From: Burkholderiales bacterium
Lineage (GTDB): Bacteria > Pseudomonadota > Gammaproteobacteria > Burkholderiales > Burkholderiaceae_C
Length of the DNA stretch: 64,000 bases
Assembly: GCA_028868995.1 (NCBI GenBank)
Contig: JAGWTH010000011.1
Coordinates: forward strand, 1 to 64,000
Reading direction: 5' to 3'
In this document: positions 56,495 to 64,000 of the stretch, piece by piece
Numbering within the stretch: the first letter of the stretch is position 1
How the letters are laid out: each line of letters opens with the position of its first letter
Position numbers and translations under genes: made by a program
The notes under the pieces: generated by a model
Seen by the model: the letters and a program-made list of their open reading frames with translations, nothing else
The model's database searches: none
What the model was told of the DNA's origin: nothing

Positions 56495-57910
56495 ATGAAC
56501 GCCAGCCTCGCCACCGTTTCCTACATCGGTTCCACCATCCTGTTCATCCTGAGCCTGGGCGGCCTGTCGAACCCGGAGACCGCCCGCCGCGGCAACCTGT
56601 TCGGCATCATCGGCATGGCCATCGCGGTGCTGGCCACGGTGTTCGGCCCGCGCGTCACGGCGGCCGGCTATCCGTGGATCGTCGCGGCCCTGCTCGTCGG
56701 CGCCAGCGTCGGCCTGCTCGCCGCCAAGAAGGTGCAGATGACGCAGATGCCGGAGCTGGTCGCCCTGATGCACAGCCTGGTCGGCCTCGCGGCCTGCCTG
56801 GTCGGCTTCGCCAGCTACGTCGACACCTCGGTCGTCTTCGAGGGCGCCGAGCATTCCATCCACGTGATGGAGATCTACATCGGCATCCTGATCGGCGCGA
56901 TCACCTTCTCGGGCTCGATCATCGCCTTCGGCAAGCTGTCCGGAAAGATCGGGGGCAAGCCGCTGCTGCTGCCCGCGCGCCACTGGATCAACCTGGTCGG
57001 CCTGCTGGTCGTCATCTATTTCGGCCACGCCTTCCTGCACGCGCAGAGCATCCAGGCCGGCATGACGCCGCTGATCGTGATGACCGTGATCGCGCTGCTG
57101 TTCGGCATCCACATGGTGATGGCCATCGGCGGCGCCGACATGCCGGTGGTGGTCTCCATGCTGAACAGCTACTCGGGCTGGGCGGCCGCCGCCACGGGCT
57201 TCATGCTGAGCAACGACCTGCTGATCGTGGTGGGGGCGCTGGTCGGCTCCTCGGGCGCCATCCTGTCCTACATCATGTGCCGCGCGATGAACCGCAACTT
57301 CCTGAGCGTGATCGCCGGGGGCTTCGGCAGCGGCGGCGGCGCGGCGCCCGCGGCCCAGGGCGGTGCGGCGCCGCCGGCCGGCGAGGTGTCGCCGATCGGC
57401 GCGGCGGAGACGGCGGAACTGCTGCGCGATGCCAAGAACGTCATCATCGTCCCCGGCTACGGCATGGCGGTGGCCCAGGCGCAGCACACGGTGTTCGAGA
57501 TCACCCGGCTGCTGCGCGAGAAGGGCGTCAACGTGCGCTTCGGCATCCACCCGGTGGCCGGGCGCATGCCGGGCCACATGAACGTGCTGCTCGCCGAGGC
57601 CAAGGTGCCGTACGACATCGTGCTGGAGATGGACGAGATCAACGAGGACTTCCCGGAAACGGACGTCACCATGGTGATCGGCGCCAACGACATCGTGAAC
57701 CCGGCCGCGCAGGACGACCCGGCCAGCCCGATCGCCGGCATGCCGGTGCTGGAAGTGTGGAAGGCCAGGACCTCCGTGGTGATGAAGCGCAGCATGGCGT
57801 CCGGCTACGCGGGCGTGGACAATCCGCTGTTCTACAAGGACAACAACCGCATGCTGTTCGGCGACGCCAAGAAGATGCTGGACGAGGTGCTGGCGGCGCT
57901 GAAGTCCTGA
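56495..57910 (+). CDS. pntB: NAD(P) transhydrogenase subunit beta
   Basis: 471 residues. About nine helices followed by the NADP(H)-binding domain [17 protein letters not shown] and [19 protein letters not shown], plus [27 protein letters not shown] is the phosphate-binding turn. An Ala/Gly-rich linker (near residues 275-295) joins the parts. AGGAGG precedes the start, 15 bases after pntA. Confidence 0.96.
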   Translation: MNASLATVSYIGSTILFILSLGGLSNPETARRGNLFGIIGMAIAVLATVFGPRVTAAGYPWIVAALLVGASVGLLAAKKVQMTQMPELVALMHSLVGLAACLVGFASYVDTSVVFEGAEHSIHVMEIYIGILIGAITFSGSIIAFGKLSGKIGGKPLLLPARHWINLVGLLVVIYFGHAFLHAQSIQAGMTPLIVMTVIALLFGIHMVMAIGGADMPVVVSMLNSYSGWAAAATGFMLSNDLLIVVGALVGSSGAILSYIMCRAMNRNFLSVIAGGFGSGGGAAPAAQGGAAPPAGEVSPIGAAETAELLRDAKNVIIVPGYGMAVAQAQHTVFEITRLLREKGVNVRFGIHPVAGRMPGHMNVLLAEAKVPYDIVLEMDEINEDFPETDVTMVIGANDIVNPAAQDDPASPIAGMPVLEVWKARTSVVMKRSMASGYAGVDNPLFYKDNNRMLFGDAKKMLDEVLAALKS

Positions 57911-57926
57911 GCCGAGGAGACCAGGC

Positions 57927-59603
57927 ATGAACGAACGCCCCTGGCTGGCCGCCTATCCGAGCGGCGTGCCGACCGACATCGACCCGTCGCAATACGGGTC
58001 GCTGGTGCAGCTGCTGGAGGAGAGCTTCCAGAAGCACGCGAGCCGTCCCGCCTACGCGTTCATGGGCCGGGACCTGAGCTACGGTGAGACCGACGCCCTC
58101 AGCCGGGCCTTCGCCGCCTACCTGCAGGGGCTGGGTCTCGCCAAGGGCGACCGGGTGGCGATCATGATGCCCAACGTGCCGCAGTACCCGGTGGCGGTGG
58201 CCGGCATCCTGCGCGCCGGCCTGGTGATCGTGAACGTCAACCCGCTGTACACCCCGCGCGAGCTGGAGCACCAGCTCAAGGACTCCGGCGCGAAGGCCAT
58301 CGTCATCATCGAGAACTTCGCCAGCACGCTGCAGCAGTGCATCGCCCACACGCCGGTCCAGCACGTGGTGCTGGCCAGCATGGGCGACCTGCTGGGCACG
58401 CTCAAGGGCGCGCTGGTGAACTACGTGGTGCGGCGGGTGAAGAAGATGGTGCCCGCCTTCAGCCTGCCCGGCGCGGTGAAGTTCGGGGAGGCCGTCGAGC
58501 GCGGCCGCCGCGGCACTCTGCGCCGGCCGGACGTGAAGGCCGACGACGTCGCGGTGCTGCAGTACACCGGCGGCACCACGGGCGTGTCCAAGGGCGCCGT
58601 GCTCCTGCACCGCAACGTGATCGCCAACGTGCTGCAGTCCGAGGCCTGGAACCGGCCGGTGATGGAGAAGGTGCCGGCCGGCGAGCAGCCGACCACGGTG
58701 TGCGCGCTGCCCCTGTACCACATCTTCGCCTTCACCGTGGGGATGATGCTGAGCCTGCGCACCGGCGGCCGGCTGATCCTGATCCCCAATCCGCGCGACC
58801 TGCCGGCGGTGCTGAAGGAGCTGTCGAAGTACAGGTTCCACAGCTTCCCGGCCGTCAACACGCTGTTCAACGGCCTGGCCCACCACCCCGACTTCGGCAA
58901 GGTGGACTGGTCGAACCTCAAGGTCTCGGTGGGCGGCGGCATGGCGGTGCAGGGCGCGGTGGCGAAGCTCTGGCTGGAGAAAACCGGCTGCCCCATCTGC
59001 GAGGGCTACGGCCTGTCGGAGACCTCCCCCTCGGCCAGCTGCAACCCGGTCACCAGCACCGAATTCACCGGCACCATCGGCGTGCCGCTGCCCTCGACCG
59101 TCATGAAGTGCCTGGACGACGCGGGCAACGAGGTGCCGCAGGGCCGGCCGGGCGAGATCGCGATCCGGGGCCCGCAGGTGATGGCTGGCTACTGGCAGCG
59201 CCCGGACGAGACGGCCAAGGTCATGACCGCCGACGGCTTCTTCAAGAGCGGCGACATCGGCGTGATGGACGAGCGCGGCTACTTCCGGATCGTCGACCGC
59301 AAGAAGGACATGGTGCTGGTCTCCGGCTTCAACGTGTACCCGAACGAGGTCGAGGACGTGGTCATGCAGCTGCCCGGCGTGGCCGAGTGCGCGGTGGTCG
59401 GCGTGCCCGACGAGAAGACGGGCGAGGCGGTGAAGCTCGTGATCGTCAAGCGCGACCCGGACCTCACCGAGGAAAAAGTCCGCGAGTTCTGCCGCGCCAA
59501 CCTCACCGGCTACAAGCAGCCGCGCGTGATCGAGTTCCGCACCGACCTGCCGAAGACGCCCGTGGGCAAGATCCTGCGGCGCGAGCTGCGCGACGGGAAG
59601 TAG
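57927..59603 (+). CDS. fadD: Long-chain fatty acid-CoA ligase FadD
   Basis: 558 residues, the FadD length. Activates fatty acids for beta-oxidation. Seen: VLQYTGGTTGVSKGAVLLHR (P-loop), CEGYGLSETSPSASCNP, GWF-type FFKSGDIGVMDERGYFRI, RKKDMVLVSGFNVYPNEVED and the catalytic lysine in PKTPVGKILRREL. GAGGAG precedes the ATG, 16 bases after pntB, so it is probably co-transcribed with the transhydrogenase. Confidence 0.93.
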   Translation: MNERPWLAAYPSGVPTDIDPSQYGSLVQLLEESFQKHASRPAYAFMGRDLSYGETDALSRAFAAYLQGLGLAKGDRVAIMMPNVPQYPVAVAGILRAGLVIVNVNPLYTPRELEHQLKDSGAKAIVIIENFASTLQQCIAHTPVQHVVLASMGDLLGTLKGALVNYVVRRVKKMVPAFSLPGAVKFGEAVERGRRGTLRRPDVKADDVAVLQYTGGTTGVSKGAVLLHRNVIANVLQSEAWNRPVMEKVPAGEQPTTVCALPLYHIFAFTVGMMLSLRTGGRLILIPNPRDLPAVLKELSKYRFHSFPAVNTLFNGLAHHPDFGKVDWSNLKVSVGGGMAVQGAVAKLWLEKTGCPICEGYGLSETSPSASCNPVTSTEFTGTIGVPLPSTVMKCLDDAGNEVPQGRPGEIAIRGPQVMAGYWQRPDETAKVMTADGFFKSGDIGVMDERGYFRIVDRKKDMVLVSGFNVYPNEVEDVVMQLPGVAECAVVGVPDEKTGEAVKLVIVKRDPDLTEEKVREFCRANLTGYKQPRVIEFRTDLPKTPVGKILRRELRDGK

Positions 59604-59632
59604 GCCCGGGCGACCCGCGGTGGCGCTGGGTG

Positions 59633-59638
59633 CAAAAT
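59633..59638 (+). promoter_or_regulatory. -10-like CAAAAT 6 nt before mtnN
   Basis: CAAAAT, six bases, ATG, in the 41-bp gap after fadD; no Shine-Dalgarno is seen. Confidence 0.38.
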
Positions 59639-59644
59639 GCCCCG

Positions 59645-60340
59645 ATGCGCACCGCCATCGTCTCCGCCATGCACGAGGAACTCTCCGCCGTGCTGGCGCT
59701 GCTGCCCGACGAGCGCAGGCAGGTCGCCGGCGGCCGCGAGTTCTGGGTCGGCCACCTGCACGGGCAGGAGGTGGTCGCGGTGCTTTCGCGCATCGGCAAG
59801 GTGGCCGCGGCCACCACGGCCGTCGCGCTGATCGAGCGCTTCGGCGTCGACCGCATCGTTTTCACCGGCGTGGCCGGCGGCCTCGCGCCCGGGGTGAACC
59901 GCGGCGACGTCGTGGTCGCCGACGCCTTCCTGCAGCACGACCTCGATGCCTCGCCGCTGTTCCCGCGCTACGAGGTGCCGCTGTACGGCACCGACCGCTT
60001 CCCCACCGACCCGGCACTGACCGGGCAGCTCGCCGCCGCCGTGCGCCAGGCACTGCACGGCGCGCACGTGCACCGCGGCCTGGTGGTGAGCGGCGACCGC
60101 TTCGTCGCCAGCGCGCCCGAGAGCCTGGCGCTGCAGCAGGCGCTGCCCGATGCGCTGGCGGTGGAGATGGAGGGAGCGGCCTTCGCCCAGGTGTGCCGCG
60201 ACTACGGCGTGCCTTTCGCCGCCGTGCGCACGGTGTCCGACCGCGCCGACGACGCGGCCCATGGCGACTTCCTGAGCTTCATCGACGAGGTCGCGAGCCG
60301 GCACTCGGCGGCCATCGTGCGGGCTTTCCTCGGCGGCTGA
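59645..60340 (+). CDS. mtnN: 5'-methylthioadenosine/S-adenosylhomocysteine nucleosidase
   Basis: 231 residues. Removes adenine from MTA and SAH. Seen: AIVSAMHEELSAVLALL at the N-terminus, VLSRIGKVAAATTAVALIE, FTGVAGGLAPGVNRGDVVVA, SGDRFVAS and the catalytic region VEMEGAAFAQVC, then RTVSDRADDAAHGDF with the acidic catalytic residue. Length fits. Ends 9 bases before a convergent gene. Confidence 0.94.
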   Translation: MRTAIVSAMHEELSAVLALLPDERRQVAGGREFWVGHLHGQEVVAVLSRIGKVAAATTAVALIERFGVDRIVFTGVAGGLAPGVNRGDVVVADAFLQHDLDASPLFPRYEVPLYGTDRFPTDPALTGQLAAAVRQALHGAHVHRGLVVSGDRFVASAPESLALQQALPDALAVEMEGAAFAQVCRDYGVPFAAVRTVSDRADDAAHGDFLSFIDEVASRHSAAIVRAFLGG

Positions 60341-60349
60341 GGGGCGCTC

Positions 60350-61030
60350 CTACTTGCGGTCCAGGGCGATGGTGAGGCCGACCGTCCAGTACGAAGGCAG
60401 GGGGCCGCTCAGGCGCTGCGCGTAACTGGTGTCCACCGACCAGCCCGGCCCGGGGGCAAAGCGCGCCCCGGCGCGCGCGTAGTGGGTCTGCGTGTCCAGG
60501 TAGCGCTCGGCGACGAAGGACCAGCGTTCCACCGGGGCCCATTCGGCGGCGATGCCGCCGCGCGGCAGGTCGCGGTCGCCGCGCAGCCAGTCGTGCCCCG
60601 CGTTGAAGTGCAGGTCCAGGCTGTCCGTCACGTTCCAGGTGGCCAGGGCATTCAGTCGGGTGGCGGCGTAGCGGGGGTGCTGGCGGGCGGCCCAGACCGG
60701 CATCAGGTCGAGGCCCACGGCGAAGCCCTCCGTGACGGGGCGGGCCCACTTCATCTCCAGGTTCCACTGGGTGGCCGAGGCGCCGTCGCCGCGCGCATGT
60801 TCGCCGGCGCCGTTGAACTCCACCGGCCCCACACGGCAGTTGGCGCCCGCGTGCAGCAGTTGCCCGCCGCCGCGATAGCCGCTGACCCAGGACTCCTGCT
60901 CGCACTGGCCCGGCTCCAGGATCGTCGCGTCGTCCACCGCGTGGTGACCGCCGGCCGCGTGCGCCACCGCGCAGGTGCCGGCCAGCGCCATGATGAGGGC
61001 GGCCTGGCGGCCCGGTCGTCGCCTGCTCAT
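60350..61030 (-). CDS. Exported protein, possible outer-membrane barrel
   Basis: 226 residues. Signal peptide AALIMALAGTCAVAHA (cut near residue 25), then GGHHAVDDATILEPGQCEQE and many alternating beta strands rich in Trp/Tyr (WNLEMKWARPVTEGFAVGLD, NALATWNVTDSLDLHFNAG, WSFVAERYLDTQ, YWTVGLTIALDRK). Two cysteines (in GQCEQE and ANCRVG) may pair. AGGGA precedes the ATG. It starts 25 bases after corA on the same strand. Family not recognised. Confidence 0.7.
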   Translation of the reverse strand: MSRRRPGRQAALIMALAGTCAVAHAAGGHHAVDDATILEPGQCEQESWVSGYRGGGQLLHAGANCRVGPVEFNGAGEHARGDGASATQWNLEMKWARPVTEGFAVGLDLMPVWAARQHPRYAATRLNALATWNVTDSLDLHFNAGHDWLRGDRDLPRGGIAAEWAPVERWSFVAERYLDTQTHYARAGARFAPGPGWSVDTSYAQRLSGPLPSYWTVGLTIALDRK

Positions 61031-61055
61031 GTCCCTGCGTCCGCGCCGCCGGCCG

Positions 61056-62051
61056 CTAGCTGAGCCAGCCGCGGCGGCCGAAGTACCACATCGGCGCCGC
61101 GGCGCTGGCGATCATCAGCACCACGACGTAGGGATAGCTGAACACCGGACCCAGCCAGTCGAGCTCGGGGAACTTCATGTTCATGCCGTAGATGCTCGCC
61201 ACCAGCGTCGGCGGCAGCAGCGCCACGCTGGCCACCGAGAAGATCTTGATGATCTTGTTCTGGTTGATGTTGATGAAGCCGACGGTGGCGTCCATCAGGA
61301 AGTTGATCTTGTCGAACAGGAAGGCGGTGTGGTTGTCCAGCGACTCGATGTCGCGCAGGATCTGCCGCGCCTCCTCGAACTGCTCGGCGGTCAGCATGCG
61401 GCTGCGCATCATGAAGCTCACCGCGCGGCGCGTGTCCATCACGCTGCGGCGGATGCGCCCGTTCAGGTCCTCCTGCCGCGCGATCGCCTCCAGCGCCTCG
61501 CCCGCCAGGGTGTCGCTCACCTTGCCCGAGAGCACCTTCTTGCTGACCTTCTCGAGGTCGTCGTAGATGCCCTCCAGGGTGTCCGCGGAGTATTCCGCGT
61601 CGGCGTCGAACAGCTTGAGCAGCACTTCCTTGGCGTCGGCGATCAGCCCGGGCGCGCGGCGCGCGCGCAGGCGCAGCAGCCGGAACACCGGGACGTCCTC
61701 GTCGTGGATGGAGAACAGCACGCCATGGCTCTTGAGGCTCTCGTTCATCAGGTTGAGGATGAACGCCACGCGCACCGCGTGCGGCTCGTCGCCGGCGCCG
61801 GCCGCCAGGAAGTCGCTGCGGATGTGCAGGTCGCCGTTGTCCTCCTCGTAGAAGCGGGCGGACTCCTCGATGTCCTCGTCCATCGCGTCCTCCGGGATGG
61901 ACAGGCCGTAGTACTGCTTGACCCAGCGCTTCTCCTCCGGGGTGGGCGACTCCAGGTCGACCCAGACCGGCTGGAAGCGGGAAAGCTCCTCCAGCGACTC
62001 GATCTCCTCCTGGAAGAGCCGGCCGTTGGCGAGCGTGAAGATGTTGAGCAT
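61056..62051 (-). CDS. corA: CorA-type magnesium/cobalt transporter
   Basis: 331 residues. Pentameric divalent-cation channel. Seen: cytoplasmic N-terminal domain (VWVDLESPTPEEKRWVKQYY, HIRSDFLAA), long helix region, then two C-terminal helices with the selectivity motif YGMNMKFPE (Gly-Met-Asn) and a basic tail GRRGWLS. The ATG at 62051 is chosen for MLNIFTLANG; an in-frame ATG 17 codons upstream lies in the leader. Preceded by a structured leader. Confidence 0.95.
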   Translation of the reverse strand: MLNIFTLANGRLFQEEIESLEELSRFQPVWVDLESPTPEEKRWVKQYYGLSIPEDAMDEDIEESARFYEEDNGDLHIRSDFLAAGAGDEPHAVRVAFILNLMNESLKSHGVLFSIHDEDVPVFRLLRLRARRAPGLIADAKEVLLKLFDADAEYSADTLEGIYDDLEKVSKKVLSGKVSDTLAGEALEAIARQEDLNGRIRRSVMDTRRAVSFMMRSRMLTAEQFEEARQILRDIESLDNHTAFLFDKINFLMDATVGFININQNKIIKIFSVASVALLPPTLVASIYGMNMKFPELDWLGPVFSYPYVVVLMIASAAAPMWYFGRRGWLS

Positions 62052-62099
62052 GGCTCCGTCCCGTGCGTTGTCGTGGTCTGTGCGGCGGCAGGGTGCTTC

Positions 62100-62148
62100 C
62101 AACGCGCCGCGGCACGGGCGTTGAAAGCTACCGACTGGGGTAGGTTTC
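62100..62148 (-). ncRNA. Structured leader of corA, candidate cis-regulatory RNA
   Basis: Two hairpins on the minus strand: GAAA-CTACC / GGTAG-TTTC (62148-62123, one mismatch) and CAACGC / GCGTTG (62123-62100). A third small stem AGGAG / CTCCT lies just before. The leader ends 49 bases before the ATG. It does not match a magnesium riboswitch that I know; a metal-sensing role is inferred only from position. Confidence 0.35.
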
Positions 62149-62183
62149 CAAGGAGCGCTCTCCTGATCAGTGGGGTGCGCCGA

Positions 62184-62315
62184 TTATGCCGCGCCGGCCA
62201 TCCGGTGCTCGATGGTGAGCGTCTGGAACTCGGCCGGGTCGAGGCCTTCGTGGATGACGGTGTCGAGGTTCGTCCGGATCCCCCGCGCCCCGCCGGGGGC
62301 GCGCTCGCAGGACAA
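62184..62315 (-). other. Short open frame, possible remnant or leader ORF before corA
   Basis: A frame of 43 residues, TTG at 62315 to TAA at 62184, upstream of the corA leader. Its second half, IRTNLDTVIHEGLDPAEFQT then LTIEHRMAGAA, has a natural protein composition, but the first half is Gly/Pro/Arg-rich and over a G+C hairpin. It may be the decayed C-terminus of a lost gene. The remaining bases from 62316 to 62410 hold nothing I can support. Confidence 0.25.
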
Positions 62316-62420
62316 ATCCTACACGGCTGGGCCGGAACGTCCGACACGGCGGCCCGCAAGCGGGCCCTACATTGACAAGGACGAGCCGGACCGTAGTCCG
62401 GCAGCACGCCAGGAGGCGAC

Positions 62421-62609
62421 ATGATCCAGCGAGCGACCGATCCGACCGCCAGCCGTCCCGGCTGGCGTCCGGCCGAGGCCCGGTCCGTCGTCCCGGCCCG
62501 CCAGCCCCCTCGCAGCGGCCATGCCTGGCCCTTCCTCAGCCGGCAGGCGGAACACGCCGCCGGCCCGCAGCCCAACCCGCGTCGGCGCAGCAGCGATTTC
62601 GCCAGCTGA
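62421..62609 (+). CDS. Small protein of unknown function (62 aa)
   Basis: Perfect AGGAGG at 62412-62417 and ATG 3 bases later support translation. The sequence is Arg/Pro-rich, without helix or motif (begins MIQRATDPTASRPGWRPAEA, ends RRRSSDFAS). No relatives recognised. It stands first in a row before another small frame and hpf. Confidence 0.45.
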   Translation: MIQRATDPTASRPGWRPAEARSVVPARQPPRSGHAWPFLSRQAEHAAGPQPNPRRRSSDFAS

Positions 62610-62632
62610 GGCCACGGCGCCCGGAGTCCCTC

Positions 62633-62803
62633 ATGCACAAGGAACCCAAGTCCAACCGACGCTTCCAGGACACGCCCCGCGACAAGCTGCAGGGCGACCG
62701 GACGGAGCACGCCAACCTGGAGCGTCCCGGCGCGCGGGCGCATCCGCGGGCCGGCGGCGGCTGGCCGCGGCCGGAGGCCGCCGCGGCCTGGCGCCTGCGC
62801 TGA
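62633..62803 (+). CDS. Small hydrophilic protein of unknown function (56 aa)
   Basis: GGAG lies about 8 bases before the ATG. The N-terminal half is strongly charged (MHKEPKSNRRFQDTPRDKLQ, GDRTEHANLERP) and the rest Ala/Gly/Arg-rich. It could be a nucleic-acid-binding or stress peptide, but nothing shows this. The region from 62804 to 62978 holds no supported feature. Confidence 0.4.
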   Translation: MHKEPKSNRRFQDTPRDKLQGDRTEHANLERPGARAHPRAGGGWPRPEAAAAWRLR

Positions 62804-62978
62804 TCCCGCCTTCGACCGCCGTCCGCGCGGGCCGGTCGCCGGCCCTGGCAGGGATGCGCGCACCTGGCAAGCCCGCCCGTCATCCGGGGCGCCGCGCATG
62901 CAGAACGCCGGGTGCGACGCGCACTTGCGCGAGGCCGGCGGCCTCTGCCGGACGCCTGCGGGCCTTGAGGGAAATCAA

Positions 62979-63007
62979 TGGACTTTTCCAGGACCCCCGG
63001 GCATAGT
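62979..63007 (+). promoter_or_regulatory. Candidate promoter of hpf
   Basis: TGGACT (62979-62984) and CATAGT (63002-63007), 17 bases apart, each with four of six consensus bases. The message would begin about 75 bases before hpf. No sigma-54 GG-N10-GC pair was found. Confidence 0.38.
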
Positions 63008-63088
63008 GGGTCGCAGAGAGAACCGCATCCGCAACGAGATTCCTTCCCGCGCCGCAACGGCGCATCGTCAAGCGAAACAGGAGGCTCC

Positions 63089-63418
63089 ATGAACCTGACG
63101 ATCAGCGGTCACCACCTCGAAGTCACCCCGGCGCTGCGCGATTACGTGACCACCAAGCTCGATCGCATCACCCGTCATTTCGACCAGGTCGTGGACATCA
63201 AGGTGCTACTCACCGTTGAAAAGCAGAAGGAGAAGGAACGAAGGCAGAGGGCGGAATGCCGCATCCACGTGAAGGGCAACGACATGTTCGCCGAGAGTGC
63301 CCACCAGGACCTCTACGCCGCGCTCGACGAGCTGGTGGACAAGCTGGACCGACAGGTGGGCCGGCACAAGACCCGCATGCAGGACCACCACTGCGACGCG
63401 CCGAAACGGGTGATGTGA
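63089..63418 (+). CDS. hpf: Ribosome hibernation-promoting factor (HPF/RaiA)
   Basis: 109 residues, short-type factor that stabilises idle ribosomes in stationary phase. Seen: [53 protein letters not shown] and [26 protein letters not shown] precedes the ATG. The frame is open further upstream, but the family begins here. It is followed by a terminator and ptsN. Confidence 0.95.
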   Translation: MNLTISGHHLEVTPALRDYVTTKLDRITRHFDQVVDIKVLLTVEKQKEKERRQRAECRIHVKGNDMFAESAHQDLYAALDELVDKLDRQVGRHKTRMQDHHCDAPKRVM

Positions 63419-63423
63419 AGGCG

Positions 63424-63450
63424 AAAAAAAGGCCCCTGACGGGGCCTTTT
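63424..63450. terminator. Bidirectional Rho-independent terminator after hpf
   Basis: GGCCCC-TGAC-GGGGCC, a perfect 6-bp stem flanked by seven A residues on the left and four T on the right. It ends hpf, so ptsN needs read-through or its own promoter. Confidence 0.88.
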
Positions 63451-63514
63451 CCTTGCCTGCCTGTCGTCGCGACGGGGGGGTCGGCCGTTTTGGTGCGGTG
63501 CACCGTGACAAGTG

Positions 63515-63520
63515 CATAAT
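63515..63520 (+). promoter_or_regulatory. Candidate -10 (TG-CATAAT) of ptsN
   Basis: CATAAT with TG directly before it, 14 bases ahead of ptsN and behind the hpf terminator. A weak TTGGTG lies 19 bases upstream. A CGGTGCACCG palindrome (63496-63505) sits between them. Confidence 0.42.
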
Positions 63521-63534
63521 GCGCCCCAGCCATC

Positions 63535-64000
63535 ATGAACCGCCTCGCGTCCATCCTGCCGCCCGCCCAGGTCCTGGTCGGCGTCGACGCCACGAGCAAG
63601 AAGCGTGCGTTCGAGGAAGCCGGGCTGCTGTTCGAGAACCTGCACGGGCTCTCCCGCGCCCTCATCACCGACAGCCTGTTCGCCCGGGAACGCCTGGGCT
63701 CCACCGGGCTGGGCCACGGCGTGGCCATCCCCCACGGCCGGATCAAGGGCCTGAAGGCGCCCATGGCGGCGCTGTTCCAGCTGGCCCAGCCGATCGGCTT
63801 CGACGCGCCGGACGAACAGCCGGTCAACCTGCTGATCTTCCTGCTGGTGCCCGAGGCGGCCACCCAGAAGCACCTGGAGATCCTGTCCGAGATCGCCGAG
63901 CTGCTGAGCGACGCGCCGCTGCGCGAGAAGATCCGCACCGCCGCCGACGCGAAGCAGCTGCACCGGCTGATCGCCGACTGGCAGTCCGCCCAGCCGCAGT
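63535..64000 (+). CDS. ptsN: Nitrogen-regulatory phosphotransferase EIIA-Ntr, 3' end outside window
   Basis: 155 residues visible, no stop before the window end. EIIA(Ntr) of the nitrogen PTS, a phospho-relay regulator. Seen: the phosphorylated histidine in LGHGVAIPHGRIKGLKAP, ALITDSLFARERLGSTG, LLIFLLVPEAATQKHLEILS and KQLHRLIADW near the normal C-terminus, so little is missing. The hpf-ptsN order is standard and hprK is expected next. Confidence 0.94.
   Translation, partial: MNRLASILPPAQVLVGVDATSKKRAFEEAGLLFENLHGLSRALITDSLFARERLGSTGLGHGVAIPHGRIKGLKAPMAALFQLAQPIGFDAPDEQPVNLLIFLLVPEAATQKHLEILSEIAELLSDAPLREKIRTAADAKQLHRLIADWQSAQPQ

Noticed and set aside
62804-62960. Sigma-54 promoter upstream of hpf (TGGCA words)
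   Set aside because: Neither TGGCA word has a GC at the required 10-base distance.
62978-63088. In-frame upstream extension of HPF
   Set aside because: The family begins at MNLTISGHH, and AGGAGG lies directly before that ATG.

Overview
The window is a very G+C-rich bacterial chromosome segment, densely packed with genes. Gene content and order (lplT-alr, uvrA-MFS-ssb, nudix/mnmA, pntAB, hpf-ptsN, several Bug-type binding proteins) and protein character point to a betaproteobacterium of the order Burkholderiales, most like the Comamonadaceae (Ramlibacter/Variovorax-like). The genus is an inference; no rRNA is present. No tRNA, CRISPR array, prophage or intact insertion sequence was seen.

Layout. 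1-5.6 kb: 3' part of an ammonium transporter, a mutarotase/lactonase pair, and glycolate oxidase subunits glcE-glcF. 5.6-9.4 kb: minus-strand lplT - EamA exporter - glutathione peroxidase, divergent from alanine racemase. 9.4-18.4 kb: a compact minus-strand homoprotocatechuate meta-cleavage operon (hpaR-G1-G2-E-D-F-H-I) extended by a class II aldolase-like gene, a ketopantoate-reductase-like gene and an EamA exporter. A perfect 16-bp palindrome lies ahead of hpaR. 18.5-22.8 kb: cupin, radA, membrane protein, ilvE, zinc-finger protein, waaF. 23-28.8 kb: OmpR-type two-component system, acyl-CoA ligase, AmpG-like permease, M48 protease. 28.8-32.6 kb: a GntR regulator divergent from an FAH hydrolase - Bug binding protein - DUF1185 - VOC dioxygenase operon. 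32.6-45.9 kb: MBL hydrolase, MarR regulator, a membrane-anchored trehalose-phosphate-synthase-like enzyme, EamA exporter, pyrF, uvrA, MFS, ssb, a riboflavin-kinase-like protein, DHA2 MFS, mnmA. 46-52.2 kb: a tricarballylate-type island (LysR, tcuA, tcuB, Bug protein, class II aldolase-like, atypical SDR). 52.2-64 kb: nudix, unknown protein, phosphoesterase, pntA-pntB-fadD, mtnN, a barrel-like protein, corA with a structured leader, two small ORFs, hpf and the 5' part of ptsN.

How it fits together. Housekeeping genes are interrupted by three catabolic modules: homoprotocatechuate, an unknown ring-cleavage-type pathway and tricarballylate. Each has its own regulator (MarR, GntR, LysR), and the last two carry a Bug-type uptake receptor. 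Two modules sit between genes that are usually neighbours (alr/radA and nudix/mnmA), which suggests insertion into conserved loci. A recurrent signal is a -10-like hexamer exactly 6 nt (sometimes 7-9) before the start codon, with no Shine-Dalgarno sequence, at many first genes. This predicts widespread leaderless transcription, in contrast to the SD-led genes inside operons.
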